Below are positions 48,901 through 56,356 of a stretch of DNA of 64,000 bases, piece by piece. Under the pieces are notes generated by a model that saw nothing but the letters and a program-made list of their open reading frames with translations, was not told the DNA's origin and ran no database searches. This DNA is from Liolophura sinensis (Eukaryota; Mollusca; Polyplacophora; Chitonida; Chitonidae), in assembly GCF_032854445.1 (NCBI RefSeq), contig NC_088295.1:3844501-3908500 (forward strand). Direction: 5' to 3'. Positions within the stretch are counted from its first letter, which is position 1. Every line of letters starts with the position of its first letter. A program made the translations under genes and the position numbers.

Positions 48901-51900
48901 GACTGACTCAACATTGACACTGAGTAGAATTTTGGTCAGGTAATCCTCAGGAATTAGCCATGTAAATCCATGCAAAATAGAGGATAATAATTGTGCCAAT
49001 ACGACCCTGGAAGGTAGTTATTGAATTATTAAGAAGACAAGAACAAATTTGCGAGCAAAAGTGGGGATCTCTCTGATGTCGTAGTTGAGAAATAGTTGTC
49101 ACACAAGCCGACTATGTCAATGACTTTCACATTTATTTTTGTGTTTTTCAGACATGAAAATGCCAGTGGGTTTTACAGAGTGTCCGCTTACTTTCTTGCC
49201 AAAATATTCTGTGATGTGATCCCAATGCGTGCTGTACCGGTGGCTGTATTTTCATCAATCACCTATTGGATGATAGGTGAGCTGGTTGGCTTTTTCCATT
49301 TGTTAGCAAAATGTAAGGGGTGTAATGGTCTCAAAAAGTACAGCATGTACTGAGCTGAAGTAAGACATGCGTTTAAAGCACAGTGACACTAGGGGGAATG
49401 TTCAATCGCTGATGCTCTGTGTACATATGAAGTAAGACATGCGTATAAAGCACAGTGACACCAGGGGGAATGTTCAATCGCTGATGCTCTGTGTACATAT
49501 GAATTACTGTAAATCACCAATTTCATGACCTCTATATTTCATGTACTGAGCTGAAGTTTGACATGCGTATAAAGCACAGTGACACCAGGGGGAATGTTCA
49601 ATCGCTGATGCTCTGTGTACATATGAATTACTGTAAATCACCAAATTCATGACGTCCATATTTCATGTACTGAGCTGAAGTTTGACATACGTATAAAGCA
49701 CAGTGACACCAGGGGGAATGTTCAATCGCTGATGCTCTGTGTACATATGAATTACTGTAAATCACCAAGTTCATGACGTCCATGTTTCATGCAGTGAGCT
49801 GAAGTTTTGCATTCATGGGCCTCCTTCAGGTGAGGTCTTTTGGTAGCCTTCCTACCAAGTCTAAGTGAGCTTGTCAATGGTTTGCGCTCATTGAGCCGTG
49901 TGCTCATTGAACAGGTGATAATCCTCTATGGTTATGACATGTTTCCGTCACCTTCGATAGGTTTGAAGAGAAATCGTGCTGAATATATGGCAGATGTATG
50001 GATACACAGGTTGTCTGTCAATTAAGAAACATGTTAATAATTATACCTTCTCAAGATGGTAAACATATTTAAAGTTTAATTTTATTTTATTTATATTATT
50101 ATTTATTATTATAATATTTTTATTATCATATTTAATAGCTGTAATTTCATGACTGTTGCTGATGCGTTTCGTCCTCATAAAAAGATTGATACACATTTGT
50201 TTGACCTTACAGATGCAGACATTTCCATAAAACACTACACCTCAGAGTTATACCTCTTCCAGTCAGTCCTCATGATTTGTGTTTTTGCCATAGGTTTCCG
50301 TCCAGAAGTGGGTGCCTTCTTTGTCTACATGCTGACTTTGTTTCTGACGACGATGAGTGCAGTCGGCATCTCCTTCATCATCAGTGCCAGTGTCAAAATC
50401 TACGCCATTGCTAATCTACTCATTGCACTCAGCTATGTCTTCATGATGGTCAGTAAAGTGCCTCTTTTCTGTGCTTTGTGAGCTCATTTGTCTGCTATTG
50501 AAATCCCTTTCACTGAACAGTGTGGTTACCCTTTAACAAGGCAAAATAAGTGTTATTGAATTATCTGTAGTTTTGAAGGCTTCTGCTTGTGTTAGAAGTT
50601 TCTCCTCTGTGGTAGAGAGGGAAAGCGTACTTTCAAGCAGTTGTATGAATTAAGCCTTGATAATTGCTGTTCATATGAGGAAAGTTTTTGTTTGTCCTAA
50701 AAAAATAGACACGATCACCTTTATGGGAGATAATAAAATATTGACAAAGATTTTTTCTTGTCCTATTATCCGTACTGTTATCTTCTTCAGATTAAAGATA
50801 TACTTGGTAAGACTCATTACCTCACTGAAGGAGCACAGCCAGCTACCTTCTGTCTTCTCCAACAGAAATTATTCTGTCACTCTTTCTCTCATTCGAGGTC
50901 ACTATGCGCGAGCTGACTGAGTTATGTCCCTTTTGCATGTTGCAGTTGTTCAGTGGCCTACTGGTGAACCTGGATGATATAGCAGACTGGCTCAAGTGGC
51001 TCAAATGGTTCAGTATCTTTCGCTACGGGCCTGGATGTAAGTCCTTGAACATGCTTAGTAAAACAAAACCTTACATACTATAGCTCCATGTACCCCATCG
51101 TGAGATATGTTCAGTCGGGGAGAGACAAAGAGAGGCCACGTTGATCAGCCAGTAATGTGATGATAGAAGGGTATATTCTAATTAATGGCTATAAACCTGT
51201 AAACATCTTCTACATGAGCAATTTTGGAGTCAATAAATCAAAGAATCTAATTGAAGCCCTCACTGTGTGAGCTATCTAATGGTTTGTCCTAGAGGAATCC
51301 TGACCATAGGCCAAACGGTTGTTTCGAATCTGCATGACGGGCATTTCTGCTGCAGGTGCTGTAATAAAGCCCTCAGCAGACACCCAGTTCAGTAAATTCC
51401 ATGCATGTGAGCCACGTTACAGTTAAGACTTGAGGGCTCGAGCATAGTTTCATATTAAAAACTTAGAAAAGTGCACATAAACTTTGTAAACAACTGAATT
51501 GAACCAGTTGCCAAAGTGGGTAATACTGTAGGCATAAATGGCCAGGTGCATTTGTTTATCCCACATATGACCCACTCTGCACATGTGCACTGATGTGAAG
51601 GTCAGAAGGTTTGTTAGCAACATGAACCTGGTGAGGTATGGTGGTTCTCTGCAAGCTCCACCCAGTTTTCACCACCAGTAAACCTAGCTACTACCTTGTT
51701 TATTAAATATTCTTGAGTACATCATAAAACATTCATCAAATAAGTAAATAATATCCCTTGTGGATTCACAATTGCAGCGTTGGCACCCATGGATTGTAGG
51801 CTAAGTGAATTGTGACTACTGTGTAACTACATATGTTAAAGGTATTGCCGCAGATTTAGATTATGTCCCTTTCTTTCAGGCCTTAAGTATCAATGAACTG

Positions 51901-52823
51901 AAGGATTTAGAGTTCTGTGATGCAAACAATACAAATATTTGGTAAGTAATCATAATAGAGACATTTGATGTGTAATGGGGACATTTATCATTCAGTATAG
52001 GTCATTTGGCTCTATTAGGAACATTTTGCTCCACCAGGGATCGTTTCACTGTGTTGGGCATCAGTGGGCTCTGTCAGGTATCATTAGGCTGTACCAGGGA
52101 TCGTTTGACTGTGTTGGGCATCAGTGGGCTCTGATAGGTGTCATTAGGCTGTACCAGGGATCGTTTGACTGTGTTGGGCATCAGTGGGCTCTGATAAGTA
52201 TCATTAGGCTGTACCAGGGATCGTTTCACTGTGTTGGGCATCAGTGGGCTCTGATAGGTATCATTAGGCTGTACAAGGGATTGTTTGACTGTGTTGGGCA
52301 TCAGTGGGCTCTGATAGGTATCATTAGGCTGTACCAGGGATTGTTTGACTGTGTAGGGCATCAGTGGACTCTGTCGGGTATCATTAGGCTCTACCAGGGA
52401 TTGTTTGACTGTGTAGGGCATCAGTGGACTCTGTCAGGTATCATTAGGCTCTACCAGGGATTGTTTGACTGTGTTGGGCATCAGTTGGCTCTGTTTTATA
52501 GTGGAGATGTGTACAGGTCATTTGTGTCAGGGAATGTAATAGTTGGAAGGTGGGGGGAGGGCATGGAGTGTCTTCGTGTGAAAGAAAGCGTTTGGTATTG
52601 TGTGGTACATAGATATATATTGTCATTAGGCGTACAAATGTTTTACTCTTTGGTTTGGTCTGTTTTCAGCTCTCCTGCAGGAAATGTCTACCTGGAGACA
52701 CAAGGCATTGTGTTTGACTCAGCCTGGGACCTGTGGTCAAAGGAAGTAGCCTTGGCTGTCATTTCCTTCATTTGTCTGGTTCTGGCTTATATCCAACTTG
52801 TGCGAATTAAAAAGTTAAAGTAA
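27051..52823 (+). CDS. ABCG2: ABCG2-like half ABC transporter (whole gene, about 20 coding exons)
   Basis: Family knowledge: ABCG2 proteins are half transporters (ATPase domain first, then six membrane helices) that work as dimers in the plasma membrane and export xenobiotics, urate, porphyrins and sterol conjugates. Seen here in order: Walker [11 protein letters not shown]-loop VVQDDVV, signature VSGGERKR, Walker [14 protein letters not shown]-loop SIHQPRYS, then the membrane domain from about exon 12, including IGAIYF-like helix 2 and a Cys/Asn-rich last extracellular loop ([10 protein letters not shown]). Exons 1-20 would encode about 721 residues with the three linker microexons, or 686 without (human ABCG2 has 655). 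Frame is preserved at all junctions except one missing base in exon 3 and one extra base in exon 18. Splice sites are GT-AG throughout. Best explanation: a functional gene with sequencing indels; recent pseudogenisation is the alternative. Confidence 0.93.
27388..27413. repeat. Poly-C tracts just inside intron 1
   Basis: C-rich homopolymers interrupted by GCTA begin about 20 bases after the exon 1 donor, a context prone to sequencing error. Confidence 0.9.
28045..29358. repeat. 52-bp minisatellite in intron 1, about 25 copies
   Basis: Unit of 52 bp built on CAGTACACATACATCCATGT, ACACTCCATCGAGGCGATTT and CTAACACTTGGT. Variants (GAGGCGATTT/GAGGTGACTT, ATGTACAC/ATGCACGC, CATACATCC/CATACAACC) recur in blocks, showing higher-order duplication of multi-unit segments. 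Confidence 0.95.
31072..31198 (+). mobile_element. SINE fragment (3' body) in intron 1
   Basis: Contains CAGTTTCCTCCCAC, TAATGCTGGCTGCC and GTGAAATATTCTTGAGTA, matching the body of the SINE at 6315-6541 and the copies at 43.9 and 58.9 kb. The head and tail are missing or degraded. Confidence 0.75.
32020..32175 (+). repeat. Dispersed repeat in intron 1 (related to 49.4-49.9 kb)
   Basis: Shares CTGATGCTCTGTGT, GAGCTGAAGTTTTGCATTCA and TAGCCTTCCTACC in the same order with the array in the intron after exon 16. The two copies are roughly three-quarters alike by eye. Confidence 0.7.
32253..32312 (+). CDS. ABCG2: ABCG2-like exon 2 (Walker A)
   Basis: 60 bp between TTTTTTATTCAG and GTAAGT. Joined to exon 1 it reads [20 protein letters not shown], containing the complete P-loop that binds the ATP phosphates. 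It ends after two bases of the next Ser codon. Confidence 0.95.
35417..35449. repeat. Perfect 14-bp stem hairpin
   Basis: Arm TAGGGATCCCGTTC pairs exactly with GAACGGGATCCCTA across the 5-nt loop TTCCT. It lies about 20 bases before the first Helitron-like unit and may be the 3' end hairpin of a related truncated copy. Confidence 0.85.
35471..36778 (+). mobile_element. Helitron-like non-autonomous element, unit 1
   Basis: Begins TCTTATTATT and ends with an 8-bp stem hairpin (GGATCTGC, loop TATTC, GCAGATCC) followed by ATTCTAG, then T. A 5' TC, a 3' subterminal hairpin and a CTRR end before T are Helitron hallmarks, although the hairpin is only 3 nt from CTAG (usually about 10), and the base before the 5' TC is T rather than the expected A. 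No protein coding. 1308 bp, followed directly by unit 2. Confidence 0.45.
36779..38094 (+). mobile_element. Helitron-like non-autonomous element, unit 2
   Basis: Starts TCTTATTATT at the base after unit 1's CTAG and ends with the same hairpin plus ATTCTAG at 38094. It is collinear with unit 1 over its length (1316 bp, about 90% alike by eye). The open frames shared by both copies are repeat shadows. Confidence 0.45.
38371..38484 (+). CDS. ABCG2: ABCG2-like exon 3 (with one-base deletion)
   Basis: Between ATTGTTCCAG and GTAAGG. The correct frame reads [14 protein letters not shown], then [13 protein letters not shown]. Exon 2 ends TC, so this exon should begin C CTT CTG GAT to give the conserved S-L-L-D; the sequence has C CTT CTG AT, one G short. 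No alternative acceptor or donor nearby repairs the frame. Either a GG read as G, or a disabling mutation. Confidence 0.9.
38791..38943 (+). CDS. ABCG2: ABCG2-like exon 4 (Q-loop)
   Basis: 153 bp, phase 0 at both ends, between CTGTTTATAG and GTACAC. Reads [20 protein letters not shown] through the helical subdomain to [11 protein letters not shown]. Together with exon 3 it completes the Q-loop VVQDDVV. Confidence 0.95.
39413..39570 (+). CDS. ABCG2: ABCG2-like exon 5 (signature, Walker B)
   Basis: 158 bp between TTTTCTGTAG and GTAGGC. Contains the ABC signature in [19 protein letters not shown], and Walker B with the catalytic Glu and D-loop in [17 protein letters not shown]. Ends after two bases of an Arg codon. 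Confidence 0.96.
40199..40350 (+). CDS. ABCG2: ABCG2-like exon 6 (H-loop)
   Basis: 152 bp between CCTTTGCCAG and GTAATT. Reads [20 protein letters not shown], with the switch His of the H-loop, then [12 protein letters not shown]. Ends after one base of a Gly codon. Confidence 0.95.
40674..40775 (+). CDS. ABCG2: ABCG2-like exon 7 (end of ATPase domain)
   Basis: 102 bp between TTATTTGAAG and GTGAGA. Reads [20 protein letters not shown], typical of ABCG2 after the H-loop. The donor GTGAGA is the first of twelve near-identical donor copies (see the array at 40765-41135). Confidence 0.92.
40765..41135. repeat. 31-bp array that repeats the exon 7 splice donor
   Basis: The unit CTAAATG/GTGAGATCAG plus TTAGTACTGAGCAG (slash = splice point) occurs about 12 times. 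The first copy straddles the real exon 7 boundary (CCAAATG/GTGAGATCAG). In frame with exon 7, reading past the true donor meets TAG after four codons (ATC AGT TAG), so using any later copy would truncate the protein. Confidence 0.93.
41451..41483 (+). CDS. ABCG2: ABCG2-like microexon 8 (linker, tentative)
   Basis: 33 bp between TTCCCTATTAACAG and GTAGGG, phase 1 at both ends. Joined to exon 7 it reads [12 protein letters not shown], with no stop. It is compatible in frame with exon 9 or exon 11, so it can be included or skipped. Not conserved enough to prove by eye. Confidence 0.5.
41910..41954 (+). CDS. ABCG2: ABCG2-like microexon 9 (linker, tentative)
   Basis: 45 bp between TTTGATTCCAG and GTATGA, phase 1 at both ends. 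Reads [14 protein letters not shown], a hydrophilic Pro/His-rich stretch plausible for the cytosolic linker. Confidence 0.52.
42517..42543 (+). CDS. ABCG2: ABCG2-like microexon 10 (linker, tentative)
   Basis: 27 bp between CTGCTCTCCTCAG and GTATGT. In the phase demanded by its neighbours it reads [10 protein letters not shown]. The next frame (VEDSNLQS) looks more linker-like, which hints at another one-base error or an unused exon. Confidence 0.38.
42870..43790. repeat. Minisatellite with repeated acceptor-like tracts
   Basis: Ten copies, plus a diverged one near 42803, of CTCTCCCTCTTCAG/TTATCAC followed by AGGGTGACT, TGTACACTGCCCTG and variable C-rich spacers. Each copy offers a strong polypyrimidine tract plus CAG. 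Spacing varies (roughly 70-110 bp) through the C runs. The long proline/serine frames here are repeat artefacts. Confidence 0.9.
43819..44232. mobile_element. Inverted pair of SINE copies, flanked by one 13-bp duplication
   Basis: A full minus-strand SINE (head at 44232, tail at about 43979) abuts a + strand 3' half (43845-43978) tail to tail. A further minus-type tail lies at 43819-43844. The word CTCATGTGTTGTA flanks the whole block at 43806-43818 and 44233-44245. The two copies differ at many positions, so this is not a recent foldback. Confidence 0.75.
44420..44489 (+). CDS. ABCG2: ABCG2-like exon 11 (linker)
   Basis: 70 bp between GATTGTTTCAG and GTATGT, accepting phase 1 and ending after two bases of an Arg codon. 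Reads [20 protein letters not shown], the charged linker before the membrane domain. The phase matches both exon 12 and the upstream microexons or exon 7. Confidence 0.8.
44780..45422 (+). pseudogene. Decayed coding-like segment of unknown origin in an intron
   Basis: Overlapping + strand frames read [20 protein letters not shown], then [17 protein letters not shown] and [20 protein letters not shown]. After a TAA at 45278 the reading continues one frame over, with [19 protein letters not shown] to a TAG at 45420. The codon-like composition and the run of Cys/His residues suggest a degraded transposon or captured gene. No family recognised. Confidence 0.35.
45947..46055 (+). CDS. ABCG2: ABCG2-like exon 12
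   Basis: 109 bp between GTGATTGCAG and GTAACA. Reads [16 protein letters not shown], then [15 protein letters not shown], the amphipathic connector leading into the first membrane helix (compare YTTSFCHQ in human ABCG2). Ends on a codon boundary. Confidence 0.93.
46290..47080. repeat. ACAGTA-type short tandem repeat array
   Basis: Diverged 12-18 bp units around AGTAACAGTACAAGG(G/T)(G/A)CAGT. Open on several frames of both strands because of the composition. Long Thr/Val/Gln- and Leu-rich frames here are artefacts. Confidence 0.9.
47182..47247 (+). CDS. ABCG2: ABCG2-like exon 13 (start of membrane domain)
   Basis: 66 bp, phase 0 at both ends, between CTCACATGCAG and GTGAGC. Reads [20 protein letters not shown], the conserved 'R..kn..RnP' cytosolic segment before helix 1. 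Confidence 0.95.
47696..47781 (+). CDS. ABCG2: ABCG2-like exon 14 (helix 1)
   Basis: 86 bp between CTCTTGCAG and GTATGA. Reads [18 protein letters not shown], a hydrophobic helix, then the conserved GVQNR turn, where the Arg codon is split. Confidence 0.95.
48299..48388 (+). CDS. ABCG2: ABCG2-like exon 15 (helix 2)
   Basis: 90 bp between TTGTTCCATAG and GTGAGT. Reads [20 protein letters not shown], then LFIKERVIF, and ends after two bases of an Ile codon. The donor is the first copy in a tandem array that repeats it. Confidence 0.94.
48378..48862. repeat. 38-bp array that repeats the exon 15 splice donor
   Basis: Units of about 38 bp (ACAATGTAT/GTGAGTATGA, then TACTTATGTGACGATATTT) run from the exon boundary, where the genuine junction reads ATATTTAT/GTGAGTATGA. 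The first few units are irregular, and about eight regular ones follow. Reading through the true donor meets TGA at once (ATG TGA), so later donors would truncate the protein. Confidence 0.92.
49152..49276 (+). CDS. ABCG2: ABCG2-like exon 16 (helix 3)
   Basis: 125 bp between GTTTTTCAG and GTGAGC. Reads [19 protein letters not shown], the conserved E-x2-SG-YR motif of ABCG transporters, then [20 protein letters not shown]. Confidence 0.96.
49355..49870. repeat. About 124-bp tandem repeat in the intron after exon 16
   Basis: Four copies, two of them short, of a unit containing GTATAAAGCACAGTGACACC, GGGGGAATGTTCAATCGCTG and CTGTGTACATATGAATTACTG. The last unit runs into TTTTGCATTCATGGGCC and TAGCCTTCCTACC, also seen at 32.0-32.2 kb. 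Confidence 0.88.
50294..50448 (+). CDS. ABCG2: ABCG2-like exon 17 (helices 4-5)
   Basis: 155 bp between TTTTTGCCATAG and GTCAGT. Reads [20 protein letters not shown], then [19 protein letters not shown] and SYVFMM. Ends on a codon boundary. Confidence 0.95.
50946..51036 (+). CDS. ABCG2: ABCG2-like exon 18 (with one-base insertion)
   Basis: Between CATGTTGCAG and GTAAGT. Reads [20 protein letters not shown], then WFSIFRYG. The end is GGGCCTGGAT: dropping one C gives TAC GGG CTG GAT (YGLD), restoring phase 0 for exon 19 (ALSINEL) and the family pattern YG-x-x-AL. As written, the join runs into TGA after five codons. An alternative acceptor at 51853 would keep frame but insert nine odd residues. 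Confidence 0.9.
51640..51752 (+). mobile_element. Degraded SINE fragment
   Basis: Contains CTCCACCCAGTTTTCACCAC, TTAAATATTCTTGAGTACAT and a tail ATCAAATAAGTAAAT, the same order as the body and tail of the other SINE copies. Confidence 0.6.
51880..51941 (+). CDS. ABCG2: ABCG2-like exon 19 (extracellular loop)
   Basis: 62 bp between CCCTTTCTTTCAG and GTAAGT. Reads [20 protein letters not shown], with a candidate N-glycosylation site (NNT) and a Cys, matching the large last extracellular loop of ABCG2. Ends TG, completing a Cys codon with exon 20. Confidence 0.9.
52010..52500. repeat. 60-bp minisatellite in intron 19, 8 copies
   Basis: Unit of 60 bp: GGTATCATTAGGCTGTACCA, GGGATCGTTTGACTGTGTTG, GGCATCAGTGGGCTCTGATA. 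Because 60 is a multiple of 3, frames on both strands stay open through it, joining the coding part of exon 20 on the + strand. Confidence 0.95.
52670..52823 (+). CDS. ABCG2: ABCG2-like exon 20 (last helix, stop)
   Basis: From after CTGTTTTCAG to TAA at 52821-52823. Reads [20 protein letters not shown], then [20 protein letters not shown], the final membrane helix, and a short basic tail (RIKKLK), as in ABCG2. Confidence 0.95.
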
Positions 52824-53204
52824 GGTGTCGTGATAAATGTTTACAGGCAGCTTACAGGCGTCTATCTGCTGTTTTAAGTACTGGCAGTTTTATGCCCGCT
52901 TACACAATAACCTTATGCAATAGAGATGTAGAAGTTGCTTGTAAGGTGTGATGGATACGGCAGGTAAATCATGAAGATGGTAGCTAAACCATATTTAATG
53001 TTACGGGACATACCCACAAAAGCTGGACTTTCTACTATGTTGTGATTCTGGAATAATCTTCCATCCATATCATTTGTTATGTAATATTTATATGGAAGTT
53101 TTATTGTATAGGGTTTTATGGCATAGTTAATTTTTATGCAGCTGTATCATTTGTTATTCATGGAAGTATCCATATGAAGATGTGCATTAGATGAGTTATC
53201 CTCG

Positions 53205-53210
53205 AATAAA
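53205..53210 (+). terminator. Candidate polyadenylation signal
   Basis: AATAAA about 380 bases after the stop codon of the ABCG2-like gene, the first in the 3' flank. Other AATAAA words occur at about 53417 and 53545. Confidence 0.45.
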
Positions 53211-53577
53211 TCGTATCTATCATTTGTTGTGGAGTATATCACCGTAAATCTGTGTCATTTATCTTCTGGTATATCCACCTGACTGTTAGCACTCCGCAGT
53301 ATATATTCCATTTGTCAAATGAAAGTTTTTTGGGGTTCAGAGGTGACCATTACAAGTGCTCCGGTGCATTTTATGTTGACATTACAGCTTCGGCCAGGAT
53401 TGAAATCCATGACAACAATAAACATAGAGTGAGGAACAAATGTCACTGTGGTAAATTGGCTTGATCCGACATAGTGATAGACTTGTAAAACTTGACCCAG
53501 ATTGGGATATGTCAAGCTGAATGTTTGACTGTCTACAATGGGTAATAAAGTCAACAACTATACAAGGGCCACTGTGT

Positions 53578-54477
53578 GAGTGTATAATCTGGGTCAGGTC
53601 GTCCCCTGTACAGTATAGGACTGATTATGTGTTAGATGAACATGTGTATAATCTGGGTCAAGTCGTCACGTGTACAGTATACGGCTGATTATGTGTTACA
53701 TGAACATGTGTATAATCTGGGTCAAGTCGTCACCTGTAGAGTATACAGCTGATTATGTGTTAGATGAACATGTGTATAATCTGGGTCAAGTCGTCACGTG
53801 TACAGTATACGGCTGATTATGTGTTACATGAACATGTGTATAATCTGGGTCAAGTCGTCACCTGTAGAGTATACAGCTGATTATGTGTTACATGAACATG
53901 TGTATAATCTGGGTCAAGTCGTCCACCTGTACAGTATACAGCTGATTATGTGTTACATGAACATGTGTATAATCTGGGTCAAGTCGTCACCTGTACAGTA
54001 TACAGCTGATTATGTGTTACATGAACATGTGTATAATCTGGGTCAAGTCGTCACCTGTAGAGTATACAGCTGATTATGTGTTACATGAACATGTGTATAA
54101 TCTGGGGTCAAGTCGTCACGTGTACAGTATACGGCTGATTATGTGTTACATGAACATGTTGTATAATCTGGGTCAAGTTGTCACCTGTACAGTATACGGC
54201 TGATTATGTGTTACATGAACATGTGTATAATCTGGGTCAAGTCGTCACGTGTACAGTATACGGCTGATTATGTGTTACATGAACATGTGTATAATCTGGG
54301 TCAAGTTGTCACCTGTACAGTATACGGCTGATTATGTGTTACATGAACATGTGTATAATCTGGGTCAAGTCGTCACCTGTAGAGTATACAGCTGATTATG
54401 TGTTAGATGAACATGTGTATAATCTGGGTCAAGTCGTCACGTGTACAGTATACGGCTGATTATGTGCTGCATGAACA
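53578..54477. repeat. 64-bp minisatellite, about 14 copies
   Basis: Unit GTGTATAATCTGGGTCAAGT, CGTCACCTGTACAGTATACG, GCTGATTATGTGTTACATGA, ACAT. Two alternating variants (CACGTGTACAG...ACGGC and CACCTGTAGAG...ACAGC) show block duplication. Gene 3' flank; not coding. Confidence 0.95.
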
Positions 54478-54844
54478 TGACAGTGACAGCACTGTGGGTA
54501 GATTGAAGCTGACTTGTCATCCCTACAGCATGATTTGTTTAGGAGGACTTCAGGTGCTGACTACACGAGGAGCTCTTAAAGCAAGAGTGCTGTGCACAGT
54601 ACTTTGTTTCGGAAGCAGTTCCATCCTTGTGCTATATGTTGTTATTACAATAATTTCATGTCTCACCTGTAAAAAGTTGTGGTGTGCTTTATCTTGCTCT
54701 CATGGTTATGCCAACTAGAGATGCTCTGTCTTTATTATGGTTGATGTTTGGGGGGGGGGGGTCTTTGTGTCCAGGCTCTCAGCTATGGCAGGAAAGTAAT
54801 TAGTCTGCTTGTGTAAATTACTGTGTTTACTGTTTCATTGAACT

Positions 54845-55405
54845 ACACACCTCTGTATCCAGATAGTGTTTGAGTTGTTTCCCTCTACTAAACAGTTATG
54901 TATCCAGATAGTGCTGGAATTGTTTCCGTGTATTACACACCTCTGTATCCAGATTGTGCTGGAATTGTTTCCTTGTACTACACACCTCTGTATCCAGATT
55001 GTGCTGGAATTGTTTCCGTGTACTACACACCTCTGTATCCAGATTGTGCTGGAATTGTTTCCATGTACTACACACCTCTGTATTCAGATGGTGTTGGAAT
55101 TGTTTCCTTGTACTACACACCTCTGTATCCAGATTGTGCTGGAATTGTTTCCATGTACTACACACCTCTGTATCCAGATGATGTTGGAATTGTTTCCTTG
55201 TACTAAACAGGTATGTATCCAGATAGTGCTGGAATTGTTTGCTTGTACTCCACACCTCTGTATCCAGATGGTGTTGGAATTGTTTCCTTGTACTAAACAG
55301 GTATGTATCCAGATGGTGCTGGAATTGTTTCCGTGTACTACACACCTCTGTATCCAGATGATGTTGGAATTGTTTCATTGTACTAAACAGGTATGTATTC
55401 AGAAA
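54845..55405. repeat. 45-bp minisatellite, about 12 copies
   Basis: Unit TACTACACACCTCTGTATCC, AGATTGTGCTGGAATTGTTT, CCATG, with AAACAGGTATG replacing CACACCTCTG in some copies. The 45-bp length keeps frames open on both strands, giving 15-residue protein repeats that are almost certainly not expressed. Confidence 0.93.
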
Positions 55406-56024
55406 GTGTTGGAATTTTTTCGCACGTTATTAACACAAATTTTGTTCTTGCCATGTGTCTAAAATCTTACATTTTACTTTTGATTGAACTTACTTTTCTG
55501 TTTGTGATTGGTTTTTTTGTTGTTGTTGTTGTGTTTTTTGGGGGGGTGGGGTTTGAGTTAGTTTTGAACAGTTGTAGTTACTCTTTGATCATTGATCTAA
55601 TCTGTGTTTAAAAATTTGGTATAACATTTGTTTCTGTCATTGTCTTGTAGTTGTCCACACCTTCCAGGGCCTGTAGGTGGCCGCTGGACAACCCCGCCCA
55701 CGCCACACTTCTTGGAAATTTCCTACGCCTGTTCTTTGTAACTTAACCGGATTACACTTTGTCATACAACCCCTCGTCAATGGTATGTGCTAGCCACTTT
55801 GTTATGCGACTCTCCGGTGGTTTTATAGCAGTTGTCGACACATGGCGGTATAAATATTTATATACCTCCATGATCCAGGAGACAATATTACAGAAAATGG
55901 TTGCAATTTACTGAAAAGGCAAAGCTTAAAGGATTTGTGTCCAGATTTAGCTACTTGTCCTTAGCATGAAGATTGTAACCTGTTTAACAGTTTGTTACCA
56001 GGATGGCCTCAGAAAAACGCAATT

Positions 56025-56356
56025 ATGTCTTTAAATCCACTAAAAACAACAGATTTTCTACCCTGTCTCCAGCCGGCAGCCCAGTACGGCTCAGCGGGTG
56101 ACGTCATAGGTGGCCAAACCAAGTTTAGCCGGCCTATTCGACCTGGAAATTCGTATCAGACCGATGTCTTTTTCGAGATGGATTCTAGCTACACAGAAGC
56201 AAATATACTGCTGTATCAATTCGAACCCATAGTGGACGACGTTGAAGTTTCGATTTATGACACTGGCATCTCTGATCAGACTTCATATTCCGAGTTTTCA
56301 GACGTTGAATTTGATCTTTGTCCAGGCATTTCCAACCGCACTGGCTATACGGACTG
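56025..56356 (+). CDS. Possible first coding exon of an unknown gene
   Basis: From ATG 56025 the frame reads MSLNPLKTTDFLPCLQPAAQ, continues acidic and Asp/Tyr-rich (DVFFEMDSSYTEANILLYQF) with FDLCPGISNRTGYTD, and stops at a good donor (ACTG/GTAAGC at 56356). A competing ATG at 56003 in better context (CCAGGATGG) opens another frame, MASEKRNYVFKSTKNNRFST, for about 32 codons. Upstream DNA is GC-richer and promoter-like. No downstream partner exon is visible in the window, and no family is recognised. Confidence 0.4.

Noticed and set aside
51975-52500. 282-codon frame containing His/Gln/Trp repeats joined to exon 20
   Set aside because: The repeated part is the 60-bp intronic minisatellite; exon 20 proper starts at the acceptor at 52669/52670.
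54866-55462. 198-codon + strand and 160-codon minus-strand open frames with 15-residue protein repeats
   Set aside because: Both come from a 45-bp minisatellite whose length is a multiple of three; open frames on both strands are the expected by-product.
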